Assembly: GCF_006714895.1 (NCBI RefSeq)
Contig: NZ_VFME01000001.1
Span: 62,001-126,000, forward strand
Direction: 5' to 3'
Length of the DNA stretch: 64,000 nt
Source of the DNA: Gramella sp. Hel_I_59
GTDB lineage: Bacteria > Bacteroidota > Bacteroidia > Flavobacteriales > Flavobacteriaceae
Made by a program: the position numbers and the translations under genes. The notes under the pieces were generated by a model that saw nothing but the letters and a program-made list of their open reading frames with translations, made no database searches and was not told where the DNA came from. Numbering within the stretch: position 1 is the stretch's first letter; every line of letters starts with the position of its first letter. Shown here piece after piece: positions 8,069-16,278 of the stretch.

Positions 8069-8241
8069 AATGTATCTTCAGCTTTGTGTTTGATCTTTAT
8101 CCACAACCAGTATAAGAGTGCTGCCGCAACTGCAAGCAGGATCAATCCTAAAGTCAGTTTGATAACTGCGATCACAAAGGTCACATAAATGATGATTCCC
8201 AGGATAATTGCCCCAATGATGAGGATAGCGTATTTTTTCAT
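8065..8241 (-). CDS. Small two-segment membrane protein (58 aa)
   Basis: This short gene starts ATG at 8241, sharing one base with the pheS stop (TAATG), and ends TGA at 8065. The product begins [15 protein letters not shown] and is nearly all hydrophobic: two membrane segments at about 4-24 and 29-46, then a basic-acidic tail (KIKHKAEDTF). No family recognised. The stop-start overlaps on both sides are the main evidence that it is real. Confidence 0.65.
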   Translation of the reverse strand: MKKYAILIIGAIILGIIIYVTFVIAVIKLTLGLILLAVAAALLYWLWIKIKHKAEDTF

Positions 8242-9260
8242 TATAGTGCAGATTTAAATTGCTCGAGAAATCTTAGGTCATTCTCGTAAAACATCCTGAT
8301 ATCTTCTATCTGGTAAAGCAGCATGGCAATTCTTTCAATTCCCATCCCAAAAGCAAATCCTGAATATTCCTGTGGATCTATATTACAATTTCTTAGAACG
8401 TTCGGGTCTACCATTCCGCAGCCCATGATTTCAAGCCAACCCGTTCCTTTGGTAATTCGGTAATCGGTTTCAGTTTCGAGACCCCAGTATACATCCACTT
8501 CAGCACTTGGCTCGGTAAACGGGAAATAAGAAGGTCTAAGGCGTATTTTTGATTTTCCGAAGAGTTGCTCCGTAAAATACAGGATCGTTTGTTTCATATC
8601 GGCAAAAGAAACGTCCTTATCGATATACAATCCTTCTACCTGATGAAATATACAATGTGATCTTGCCGAAATTGCTTCATTTCTGAAAACTCTACCCGGA
8701 GAGATCGTTCTAATTGGTGGTTTATTCTCCTCCATGTAACGAACCTGAACTGAAGAGGTATGTGTTCTCAACAGAATATCAGGATCTGTCTGAATAAAAA
8801 ACGTATCCTGCATGTCTCTTGCCGGGTGATATTCCGGAAGGTTTAGTGCCGTAAAGTTATGCCAGTCATCTTCCATCTCCGGTCCTTCAGAAACATTGAA
8901 ACCAATATTGCTAAAGATCTCGGTGATCTGGTTCTTAACAATAGAAATTGGATGTCTGGAACCTATTTCAACCGGTTCTCCCGGTCTGCTAAGGTCACCA
9001 TATACGCCTTTTTCTTCCTGACTGTTCTCAAGACTTTCCTTTAAAGAATTTACGCGCTGGGTTGCAGAATTCTTAAGCTGATTGATCACCTGGCCAAACT
9101 CCTTCTTCTGTTCATTTGGAACATTCTTGAACTCAGCAAAATAGTCGTTCAGAATCCCTTTTTTACCAAGGTATTTGATTCGGAAAGTTTCTATTTCTTC
9201 ATTCGTAGCAGCATTAAAGCTTTCAACTTCAGCAATATGCTCTTTAATCTTATCAATCAT
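8241..9260 (-). CDS. pheS: Phenylalanine--tRNA ligase alpha subunit
   Basis: Catalytic subunit of the alpha2-beta2 phenylalanyl-tRNA synthetase. At 339 aa it has normal length: an N-terminal coiled coil (about 1-85) that contacts tRNA, then the class II core with motif 2 ([13 protein letters not shown], preceded by [10 protein letters not shown]) and motif 3 ([14 protein letters not shown]). pheT is not adjacent in this window. A TAAATTTG box at 9283-9290 (minus) probably drives it together with two small downstream genes. Confidence 0.97.
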   Translation of the reverse strand: MIDKIKEHIAEVESFNAATNEEIETFRIKYLGKKGILNDYFAEFKNVPNEQKKEFGQVINQLKNSATQRVNSLKESLENSQEEKGVYGDLSRPGEPVEIGSRHPISIVKNQITEIFSNIGFNVSEGPEMEDDWHNFTALNLPEYHPARDMQDTFFIQTDPDILLRTHTSSVQVRYMEENKPPIRTISPGRVFRNEAISARSHCIFHQVEGLYIDKDVSFADMKQTILYFTEQLFGKSKIRLRPSYFPFTEPSAEVDVYWGLETETDYRITKGTGWLEIMGCGMVDPNVLRNCNIDPQEYSGFAFGMGIERIAMLLYQIEDIRMFYENDLRFLEQFKSAL

Positions 9261-9282
9261 TGGTTTAGTCTTTTCAGAAGCG

Positions 9283-9290
9283 CAAATTTA
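9283..9290 (-). promoter_or_regulatory. -7 box of the pheS operon
   Basis: Minus-strand TAAATTTG fits TAnnTTTG, 22 bases before the pheS ATG. No good -33 element at the right spacing. Confidence 0.45.
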
Positions 9291-9326
9291 GTAAAATTAA
9301 TACCGAAAATCGTGCGCTTTAAATGC

Positions 9327-10034
9327 TTATTCTGAAGTGGCCACTTCCGAAGAAAGAGACTTCACGAGCAACCGGTCCCGGTAAATAAAGGTCATCAAGA
9401 AAAATACGGAAAGTGCCCCAAAGCTGTGCCATAGCCAGTGTGTTCCCATAGGAATTACATACACAAATCCATCCAGTACCCTGAAGCTGATGGCAAATCC
9501 AAAACTGAGAAATGCCAGTAAAATATATACCCAGTTTGCTGATCGTGTGGTAAGGAAATAGGTGATCACAGGCAGTAAAAGTCCTAGCGCTGTTCCCACG
9601 TAGCCTACAGAGGTTTGTACACTATCATCCCATGGGAGCATACGCACACCAAACACCAGAATTAAAATTAGAACGATTAGCCAGATCCTATTCCGGTTAG
9701 TAATTTCCAGTTTTATGGTATAATAAACTGAAACTGCTAGGCATAAAAATATAATAGGAAGCCAGTCCAGGTACATCCAGAAGTCATGACTTCGGGTTGC
9801 ATGATAGACGGTACCTCCAACAAATCCCATAAAAAGAACTGGAAGGCTCCACGCTAAAAATCTATGATTGCGATAGTCGCTATAGACCTTCAGCGAAAAG
9901 TAAATTATAATGAGTAGAAAGAAAATATTGCTGAAAGTATTGAATGGCTCCACAGGTAATCTTCCAGCCATTGTTTCCTGGTAGATAGGACCACTATCAT
10001 TTGGAAACGAATCAAAACTTAGCAGAAGGTTCAT
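9327..10034 (-). CDS. Ceramidase-like (CREST superfamily) membrane protein
   Basis: A 235-aa polytopic membrane protein with about seven segments. Conserved polar residues are arranged as in alkaline ceramidase/CREST hydrolases: EPFNTFSN near residue 29, GTVYHATRSHDFWMYLDW at about 75-92 (zinc-site His and Asp candidates) and THWLWH near 205. These suggest an intramembrane zinc amidohydrolase acting on lipids. Family assignment is by motif pattern; substrate unknown. Its start directly abuts the stop of the gene upstream (10035), so the two form an operon. Confidence 0.75.
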   Translation of the reverse strand: MNLLLSFDSFPNDSGPIYQETMAGRLPVEPFNTFSNIFFLLIIIYFSLKVYSDYRNHRFLAWSLPVLFMGFVGGTVYHATRSHDFWMYLDWLPIIFLCLAVSVYYTIKLEITNRNRIWLIVLILILVFGVRMLPWDDSVQTSVGYVGTALGLLLPVITYFLTTRSANWVYILLAFLSFGFAISFRVLDGFVYVIPMGTHWLWHSFGALSVFFLMTFIYRDRLLVKSLSSEVATSE

Positions 10035-10391
10035 TTATGAAATATACTTTTTTTCCATAAAATAATTCACGATCGCTTCCTTCATTAAAACCGACTGCTC
10101 CCCGGCTTTTAAACTTGGTAACTCCTCCTTCACCTTAAAATGTGGCCAGCTGTCTTCATCAAAATAATCGAATTCGTAATAGCCATAAGGCTCCAGTAAA
10201 GTACAGATTGCAATATGCATCAAATCGAGTTTATGATCCTTCTTAAATTTACGGTGAACCTGACCCAATTCCTGTACCCCGATTAAGTATATAATAGCAT
10301 CCAGCTCCAATATATCTCCATCTGCAAATTGATTGGATAATTTGGTTTGTAATTCCTGCCAGCGCTCCTTTAATTGTTCATCTCTTGCCAT
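10035..10391 (-). CDS. Conserved hypothetical protein, apparently leaderless
   Basis: 118 aa, soluble, mainly helical with aromatic-acidic C-terminal half (GYYEFDYFDEDSWPHF). I do not recognise a domain. It sits directly upstream of the ceramidase-like gene, with no gap. A minus-strand TATCTTTG box ends five bases before the ATG, which would start transcription at the start codon itself. Confidence 0.75.
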   Translation of the reverse strand: MARDEQLKERWQELQTKLSNQFADGDILELDAIIYLIGVQELGQVHRKFKKDHKLDLMHIAICTLLEPYGYYEFDYFDEDSWPHFKVKEELPSLKAGEQSVLMKEAIVNYFMEKKYIS

Positions 10392-10395
10392 ACTG

Positions 10396-10403
10396 CAAAG
10401 ATA
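10396..10403 (-). promoter_or_regulatory. -7 box giving a leaderless transcript
   Basis: Minus-strand TATCTTTG, last base at 10396; counting five bases on, as in other promoters here, lands on 10391, the A of the start codon. No -33 element is visible. Confidence 0.45.
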
Positions 10404-10425
10404 TCATCTAAGATTTTATAATTAT

Positions 10426-10433
10426 TATATTTG
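10426..10433 (+). promoter_or_regulatory. -7 box of cvpA giving a leaderless transcript
   Basis: TATATTTG ends at 10433; the fifth base onward is 10438, the A of the cvpA start. The divergent minus-strand box is only 22 bases away, so the two promoters share their upstream region. Confidence 0.45.
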
Positions 10434-10437
10434 ACAC

Positions 10438-10962
10438 ATGAATACAGTGGATATTGTCCTGGGGATTTTCCTGCTTTACGGATTGGTACGTGGTTTTTTC
10501 AGAGGATTTTTAACTGAGCTTGCATCGTTGTTAGGACTTGTAGCCGGTATATACGGTGCCATTCACTTTTCCTATTACGCCGGCGAATTTCTTTCGCAAC
10601 ATGTAGATTGGGATATCGAAATCATAAATCTCGCGAGCCTGGCCATCACTTTTTTAATTATCATTTTCGTGGTCTCCTTAATTGGGAAAATGCTTACCAA
10701 AGTGGCAGACTTTGCAGCGCTTGGAATCGTAAACAAATTGTTGGGAGCAATATTTGGATTAATGAAATCTGCTTTTGTTGCCAGTGTGATCATCATGTTC
10801 TTTATGACCAGCAATAAAACACTTGAATTCGTAGAAACTGAAACACTTGAGGAATCTGTACTTTATGAACCGGTAGCTGTAATTGCCCCTATCATATTAC
10901 CATCGATCATAAAACAGGTAAAGGAAAAAGACCTTTGGGACTTTGAGGCGGAAGCTGAATAA
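10438..10962 (+). CDS. CvpA family membrane protein
   Basis: 174-aa inner-membrane protein with four hydrophobic segments (about 4-22, 28-48, 63-84, 101-121) and the family's opening pattern 'DIVLGIFLLYGLVRGFFRGF' (glycine-arginine rich first loop). E. coli CvpA is needed for colicin V production and for envelope stress resistance; the biochemical role is unknown. Divergent from the small gene at 10391 with closely spaced promoters. Confidence 0.88.
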   Translation: MNTVDIVLGIFLLYGLVRGFFRGFLTELASLLGLVAGIYGAIHFSYYAGEFLSQHVDWDIEIINLASLAITFLIIIFVVSLIGKMLTKVADFAALGIVNKLLGAIFGLMKSAFVASVIIMFFMTSNKTLEFVETETLEESVLYEPVAVIAPIILPSIIKQVKEKDLWDFEAEAE

Positions 10963-11000
10963 AAAAATCCGGAACCACATTGAAGCGATCCCGGATCTTT
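10963..11000. terminator. Possible bidirectional terminator between cvpA and the carbonic anhydrase gene
   Basis: ATCCGG at 10967-10972 pairs with CCGGAT at 10991-10996, flanked by an A-run and a weaker T-rich run. Loop of 18 bases; modest stability. Confidence 0.45.
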
Positions 11001-11021
11001 ATTATTTCCTTTACTAATTTC

Positions 11022-11645
11022 TTATAGCAAGCTTACTTTTCCATTAGAGATAGAATATACTCCTCCAACGATTTTGATTTCACCATTATCTTCCATTTCC
11101 TTAAGAATCGGACTTTTCTCTCTGATCCTGTCCATGGTAAGTTTCACGTTATTTTCAACCACACCAGCAACAAAATCAGAATTGCTGGAATTTCTTTCGC
11201 CACTAGTTTCAGTTGCTTTTACGGCAGGTTTAATATTGCTTAGTAAGTGAGTGATGTTACCTAGTTCAACATCATCACAGGCAGCTTTAACTGCGCCGCA
11301 AGCTTCATGTCCCAATACCATCACTAGTTTACTTCCTGCAACTTTACAGGAGTATTCCAGACTTCCAAGAATATCCGTATTTTCAAAGTTTCCTGCTACT
11401 CTTGCAGAGAAGATATCTCCAACTCCTTGGTCGAAAATAGTTTCTAAAGGCACTCGTGAATCGATACAGCCAAGAACAACCGCCTGTGGCCATTGTCCTC
11501 CTTTTGTCTGCTCAACCTGGGAAGCGTAGTCTCTCTCGTGCATTTTAGCACTGGAAAATCGTTCGTTTCCTTCCATTAGATCCTTCAGCACTGCATCAGG
11601 GCTTAATTTCGTTTGCTTGTCTTTATTGATTATATCTTTAATCAT
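11022..11645 (-). CDS. Beta-class carbonic anhydrase
   Basis: Interconverts CO2 and bicarbonate in the cytosol. The zinc ligands and catalytic dyad are all visible: Cys60, Asp62, Arg64 in CIDSR and His113, Cys116 in HEAC. At 207 aa it belongs to the common bacterial beta class. It lies 42 bases after the SulP transporter gene on the same strand, and the pairing points to inorganic carbon uptake or pH control. Confidence 0.94.
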   Translation of the reverse strand: MIKDIINKDKQTKLSPDAVLKDLMEGNERFSSAKMHERDYASQVEQTKGGQWPQAVVLGCIDSRVPLETIFDQGVGDIFSARVAGNFENTDILGSLEYSCKVAGSKLVMVLGHEACGAVKAACDDVELGNITHLLSNIKPAVKATETSGERNSSNSDFVAGVVENNVKLTMDRIREKSPILKEMEDNGEIKIVGGVYSISNGKVSLL

Positions 11646-11687
11646 AATTTGTTTTTATTAGAATTTGGTTAATACTGATCTACTAAA

Positions 11688-13262
11688 TTAGCTGATCTTC
11701 TTCTGTGCGAAAAATTCCTGGTAACTATCCGGATTCTCAATAGTTCCTCTTTCTGAAATAATCTTGATATCTATATTCTTTTCCGCAGCTTTTACTCTGA
11801 AATCGTCAAGAATCTCTATAATATCATTATCCAGATACCTGCTTTTTCGCACATCCATGATAAGATAAGAATTCTCTTTTAATTTATTCAATTCCTTAAT
11901 GATCGCTCCTTTATTGATAAATGTAACCTCTTCAGCAAGGGTCATTTTCACCGTCTTGTTTTCATCCGTTTCATTTTCAATATGAAGGAAGTAAGAGTTC
12001 TGGTAAGATTTGATAAGAATTACAACGATTCCAACGGCAAGTCCCAGACCAATTCCAATTAGAAGATCACCAAATACGATACCCACGATGGTTACAATAA
12101 ATGGTACGAATTGCTTCCAGCCTTTCAAATACATTTCCTTAAATAAGGCTGGTTTCGCCAGTTTATATCCTACAAGAAATAGAATAGCTGCCAGTACTGA
12201 AAGTGGAATATAATTAAGAATATTAGGAATTACTACAACAGAGATCAACAGTAAAAAACCATGCAGAATTGCTGCCATTTTGGTTTGACCTCCAGACTGG
12301 ATGTTCGCAGAACTTCTTACGATCACCTGTGTAATTGGCAATCCACCAATCATACCTGAAAGCATGTTTCCTGTCCCCTGTGCGAAAAGTTCACGGTTAG
12401 TAGGAGTGGTTCTTTTGTGCGGATCCAGTTTATCTGTTGCTTCCACACATAATAAGGTTTCCAGACTGGCTACCAACGCGATCGTAAAACCGGTGATCCA
12501 GATCTGTAAAGTTCCTATCATTTCGAAAGAAGGTACAGTAAACTGACCAATAAAGGAATCAAAACTATCTGGTACCGGAACATTTACAAGGTGCTCCTGA
12601 GAAATTCCGAATGTCTCATTTCCCTTGGTAACCAGGAAGAATATAATCCCAGTTCCCACTGCAACTAATGGTCCCTGTACAAGTTTAAAGAACTTACCCT
12701 TATCGCTTAATACAGTTTCCCAAAGTACAAGAATGATCATCGCAATGATAGCGATCAAAGTTGCTCCCGGGCTAATGCCATTCGCCATATTGAAAATTTC
12801 TGAGAACGTATTCTCTCCATCTACCTGGAAAAATGCCCAGTCGCCTTGAGGATCATCATCGTAGCCAAAAAAGTGAGGGATCTGCTTCAGGATAATGATA
12901 ATTCCAATACCTGTAAGCATTCCTTTAATTACCGAGTTTGGGAAATAATACCCAATAATACCTGCTTTTAAAAGTCCGAATCCAATCTGGATCGCACCAC
13001 CAATCACTACAGCCAGTAATAAGTTCTCATAACCAATATTAGTAATTGCTGCAAGAACAATGGCTGCAAGTCCTGCTGCCGGACCACTAACTCCAAGGCT
13101 TGAACCACTAATGGCTCCAACCACGATACCACCAATGATACCGGCAATTAAACCAGAGAACAATGGTGCACCACTGGCAAGGGCAATACCAAGACACAAA
13201 GGAATGGCAACAAAAAACACGACAATACTCGCCGGAAAATCTTTATTTAAATGCTTAAACAT
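11688..13262 (-). CDS. SulP family anion transporter, probable bicarbonate transporter
   Basis: 524-aa SLC26/SulP protein: about 12-14 membrane segments over residues 1-405, then a short STAS domain (about 430-520, YLIMDVRKSRYLDNDIIEIL). Substrate is not readable from sequence; SulP proteins carry sulfate, bicarbonate or other anions. The co-transcribed carbonic anhydrase favours bicarbonate, as in BicA-type systems, by inference. Its upstream region has two inverted repeats that may be regulatory. Confidence 0.9.
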   Translation of the reverse strand: MFKHLNKDFPASIVVFFVAIPLCLGIALASGAPLFSGLIAGIIGGIVVGAISGSSLGVSGPAAGLAAIVLAAITNIGYENLLLAVVIGGAIQIGFGLLKAGIIGYYFPNSVIKGMLTGIGIIIILKQIPHFFGYDDDPQGDWAFFQVDGENTFSEIFNMANGISPGATLIAIIAMIILVLWETVLSDKGKFFKLVQGPLVAVGTGIIFFLVTKGNETFGISQEHLVNVPVPDSFDSFIGQFTVPSFEMIGTLQIWITGFTIALVASLETLLCVEATDKLDPHKRTTPTNRELFAQGTGNMLSGMIGGLPITQVIVRSSANIQSGGQTKMAAILHGFLLLISVVVIPNILNYIPLSVLAAILFLVGYKLAKPALFKEMYLKGWKQFVPFIVTIVGIVFGDLLIGIGLGLAVGIVVILIKSYQNSYFLHIENETDENKTVKMTLAEEVTFINKGAIIKELNKLKENSYLIMDVRKSRYLDNDIIEILDDFRVKAAEKNIDIKIISERGTIENPDSYQEFFAQKKIS

Positions 13263-13278
13263 ATATAATATATTATGT

Positions 13279-13293
13279 CAGGAGAAACTCCTG
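13279..13293 (-). promoter_or_regulatory. Inverted repeat in the SulP leader
   Basis: CAGGAGAAACTCCTG: perfect 6-bp arms with a 3-base loop, 17-31 bases before the SulP start codon. It could be an RNA hairpin in the leader or an operator. Confidence 0.35.
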
Positions 13294-13306
13294 TAATCTT
13301 AAAATT

Positions 13307-13339
13307 GAAAAATAAATGGGTTCACGAATTTATCGTGAA
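13307..13339 (-). promoter_or_regulatory. Probable SulP promoter with overlapping palindrome
   Basis: Minus-strand TATTTTTC (13307-13314) is one base off the -7 consensus. A palindrome, TTCACGAATTTATCGTGAA (13321-13339, 7-bp arms), covers the place where the -33 element should be. This is the layout of a regulator binding site; no regulator gene is adjacent. Alternatively it is a weak terminator for the small gene upstream. Confidence 0.4.
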
Positions 13340-13355
13340 TATAGATGTGGGAGTA

Positions 13356-13646
13356 TTATGCCAGTTTCGGTGGTGGAGAGGTAATTGAAAGAAAGACCTT
13401 GTACCTGCTTTCTCTGTAGTTATGTCCATCCTGCTTTCTAATTTGAAGATAATGGATGCTTTTGTAATTAGAGTCCATCTCCTCAATAGTGTATTCCAGG
13501 CTGATCTGGTTTTTGGAAGTACTTTCTTCTTCGTTCACATTATAGGCAATAGAAATATCAACATTTCTGTCAATCAAAGCAATAATGCTGGGAGTGCACA
13601 GAAACGCTGTGAATATAAAAGCCAGAATGAAAGTGATGTTCTTCAC
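13356..13646 (-). CDS. Small exported or membrane-anchored protein (96 aa)
   Basis: N-terminal hydrophobic segment (residues 3-24, ITFILAFIFTAFLCTPSIIAL) followed by a polar domain beginning DRNVDISIAYNVNEEE. I have the impression that similar small proteins are common in flavobacteria, but no function is known to me. It lies between batE and the SulP gene on the same strand, separate from both. Confidence 0.6.
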   Translation of the reverse strand: MKNITFILAFIFTAFLCTPSIIALIDRNVDISIAYNVNEEESTSKNQISLEYTIEEMDSNYKSIHYLQIRKQDGHNYRESRYKVFLSITSPPPKLA

Positions 13647-13723
13647 GATTGTAAAACTAAGTCAAATTTCAGAACTATATAGAAAACTATAATAATGAAT
13701 TGTAAAGACTTAATCAAAAATAT

Positions 13724-14473
13724 CTACAACTTCCTGATGTTTTGACTATTAACCCAACCCTGAGCACCGTTGGAAAGTTCAATTTTCGACCATTCTTGAA
13801 AATCTTCAAGCACCTTTGCCTTGGTACCTTCATGAAGCTCGTAGCTGGCTTCACCACGTAAATTAGGCTCATCCCGCACCTCTACAACTTCCTGGTATAT
13901 GATCGCGTACTGGTTGTTTTCAACGTAAGCTTCCTGCTGAAAGGCAAATATTACGGAAATAATACAGGCAATTACACTTAGAGATGCAAAACCCAGGAAT
14001 AACCGCTTCTGAAGAGAGCTTCGGGAGAAATAATAGAGCAGGAATAAAACCACAAAGATCACTGAAAATACAATGGCAAAGATTGCCCATCCGGAAGCAG
14101 TATACTTTGAGATCATGTTCCCAAAAGAAGCGGAAAGTCCCGTTTGTTCGACCTCATCAATATCATCAATCGCCATGTTACGAGCAAACTCGATGTTATT
14201 CTGAATATCTTCATCCTTCGGTTGTTGCTGAAGTGCCTTTTCAAAATAATAGATACTCGGCGCGACATTATTTAATTTATAATGTGCATTTCCAAGATTA
14301 TAATAAACCTCTGCTGAAGCTTCACCGTTTTCTATGATCTTCTCGTAACTAGAGATAGATGCTTCAAATTCTCCATTTTGATAAGCCGCATTGGCTTTAT
14401 CAAAAAGTTCCTGGTTCTGGGAAAACCCAAGAGCGGAAACAAATAGAAAGATAAGAACGATTACTTTTCTCAT
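13724..14473 (-). CDS. batE: BatE: TPR and SH3 domain protein
   Basis: Last gene of the Bat (Bacteroides aerotolerance) operon. From the chosen ATG it has a signal peptide (RKVIVLIFLFVSALGFSQ), three TPR-like repeats (about 20-100), two membrane segments (about 130-150 and 160-180) and a C-terminal bacterial SH3 domain (VEVRDEPNLRGEASYELHEG). An in-frame ATG exists 18 bases upstream inside batD, but the ATG at 14473 follows the batD stop by one base and starts a normal signal peptide. Confidence 0.88.
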   Translation of the reverse strand: MRKVIVLIFLFVSALGFSQNQELFDKANAAYQNGEFEASISSYEKIIENGEASAEVYYNLGNAHYKLNNVAPSIYYFEKALQQQPKDEDIQNNIEFARNMAIDDIDEVEQTGLSASFGNMISKYTASGWAIFAIVFSVIFVVLFLLYYFSRSSLQKRLFLGFASLSVIACIISVIFAFQQEAYVENNQYAIIYQEVVEVRDEPNLRGEASYELHEGTKAKVLEDFQEWSKIELSNGAQGWVNSQNIRKL

Positions 14474-14474
14474 G

Positions 14475-16235
14475 TTATAGTTGTTTATCAAGGGTTGAAA
14501 TTACTCGTGCTGCTTTTTCGTAGTCCTGCTGCATAGCGTCTGATGATGCCGGTGTATAACGTGCAAATTCACAACTAGATAAAAGCGCTATAAACTCTGT
14601 CGTAGTTTGCTCATCGACCTGCTTCTCGCTAAGTATTTGATAAATTCTATCCTTACTCATTTCGCTGGTGGTGATTCCCAGTTTCGCTTTCAGATAATTA
14701 TGCATCGATCTTTCCAGGGCAAGATAGAATTCCTTCTGATCTCCTAAATTCCTTTTTGCTTCTGAAAGATATTTTCTGGCCAGTTTATCTGCTTTTCTAA
14801 TTCTATTTCCAGTAACATCTGCGGCTCTTTTATCTCTTTTTCTTCCGAAGAGAATAAATAGTGGAATAGCTGCAAGTGGAAGTATCAAAGCCGTCCAGAA
14901 ACCAGCGGAACCAAAGAAACCTGAATCATCAAGAGGTTTCAAATTAGTATTCAACTTAATAAACCTAAACTGACTGTCATTGAAAGCAACCGGTTGCTTA
15001 TTTACTCCAGAATTGCTCGTATTGTTAGATCCTGCTAGAGGTCCGCTATCAACGCTTATAAGCATTTCATCTGAAGTATGCGTGATATAAGTTTCGCTTT
15101 TTGGATCAAAATAAGAAAAGGACAATGCCGGAATTGGATATTTCCCTTTTCTGGTTGGTATTATTGTATAGGAATTTGAAATACTTCCCTGCATTCCGTT
15201 CAAATTCGTATTCACATTTTCACGACGTTCCGGATCATACATTTCCAGAGATGAAGGAGCGGTTAGTTCTGGAAGGTCAAATAACTTCAAATTTCCGTTT
15301 CCTTTTACCTCAACTTTGGCCTGCAGACTTTCGCCCGCATTGAGCTCGTTTTTACTACTACTTACGCTAAAATCAAATTTACCAACAGCTCCGGTAAAAT
15401 TCTCTGGCGCATTCGTAGGCAAAGCTTTTACATTGATCTTTTTATTATCTGCCGCCACGGTTTTATTGACGGTCTTGTAGATCCTACTTCCAAAGATATC
15501 GCGACGTTCGCTAGGAACATCTACCGCCACAGATAATGTAAGTGGCTCAATATTTAATTCACCGGTTTTTTGTGGATAAAGAATCGTTTTCCTTAGGATT
15601 ACATAACGATAAGGCTCACCGCGGTATTCACCATTTTCGACACGAAGCTGCTTGATGTCCACACTCTGACTCCAGAAATCATTATATTGTGGATTATCAA
15701 GTTCCCTCCAGTTGCTTACGCTAATTCGCGGACTCACATACAGCTTATATACCACAGTGATCGCTTCGTTTAAATATGGATTTCCTTTAGAGACTTCTGC
15801 CACGAGGTGCAAATTATCCTCGGCGATCAACTCAGTATTATTCCCATCGGTTGGTTTGTCTACGGCCGCAGTGACCTCAACATCTATGGGCGATGTTTTA
15901 TAAACCTTATCATCGATAACGATCTCAGCCTGTCCCACGGTGAGTGTTCCACGCTTTTTCGGCTGGAGATAAAAACTATAGGTCTTTGAATAAGCCATTT
16001 TCCCGTTAAGGATGCTCGTGCTTATTTTTTGATTAGGGCCGCCAACTACGGTAAAATCTGAAAAAGAAGGAGCATTAAAATTATCTCCATCTTCATTCAT
16101 TTCAAAATCAACCCGAAGCCGTTCATTAATTCCCAGCTTCTCCCTGCTAACCTTGGATTCGAAGCGCACCTGCGCCTGGAGCAAACCTCCGGTGACCATC
16201 AAAAAACTTAAAATCAATAATTTTGTTTTCATCAT
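14475..16235 (-). CDS. batD: BatD: Bat operon envelope protein
   Basis: 586 aa with a cleavable signal peptide (about 1-21), a long beta-rich periplasmic part with the BatD core (SRISVSNWRELDNPQYNDFW-type strands at about 170-200), a single membrane segment at about 445-462 (FWTALILPLAAIPLFILFG) and a cytoplasmic tail. BatD is believed to work with BatA/BatB von Willebrand proteins in the periplasm; mechanism unknown. It is followed by batE with a one-base gap. Confidence 0.88.
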   Translation of the reverse strand: MMKTKLLILSFLMVTGGLLQAQVRFESKVSREKLGINERLRVDFEMNEDGDNFNAPSFSDFTVVGGPNQKISTSILNGKMAYSKTYSFYLQPKKRGTLTVGQAEIVIDDKVYKTSPIDVEVTAAVDKPTDGNNTELIAEDNLHLVAEVSKGNPYLNEAITVVYKLYVSPRISVSNWRELDNPQYNDFWSQSVDIKQLRVENGEYRGEPYRYVILRKTILYPQKTGELNIEPLTLSVAVDVPSERRDIFGSRIYKTVNKTVAADNKKINVKALPTNAPENFTGAVGKFDFSVSSSKNELNAGESLQAKVEVKGNGNLKLFDLPELTAPSSLEMYDPERRENVNTNLNGMQGSISNSYTIIPTRKGKYPIPALSFSYFDPKSETYITHTSDEMLISVDSGPLAGSNNTSNSGVNKQPVAFNDSQFRFIKLNTNLKPLDDSGFFGSAGFWTALILPLAAIPLFILFGRKRDKRAADVTGNRIRKADKLARKYLSEAKRNLGDQKEFYLALERSMHNYLKAKLGITTSEMSKDRIYQILSEKQVDEQTTTEFIALLSSCEFARYTPASSDAMQQDYEKAARVISTLDKQL

Positions 16236-16278
16236 TATCTATATCAACGCAATTTTTAGTCAGAAATTTCAAAAATTC

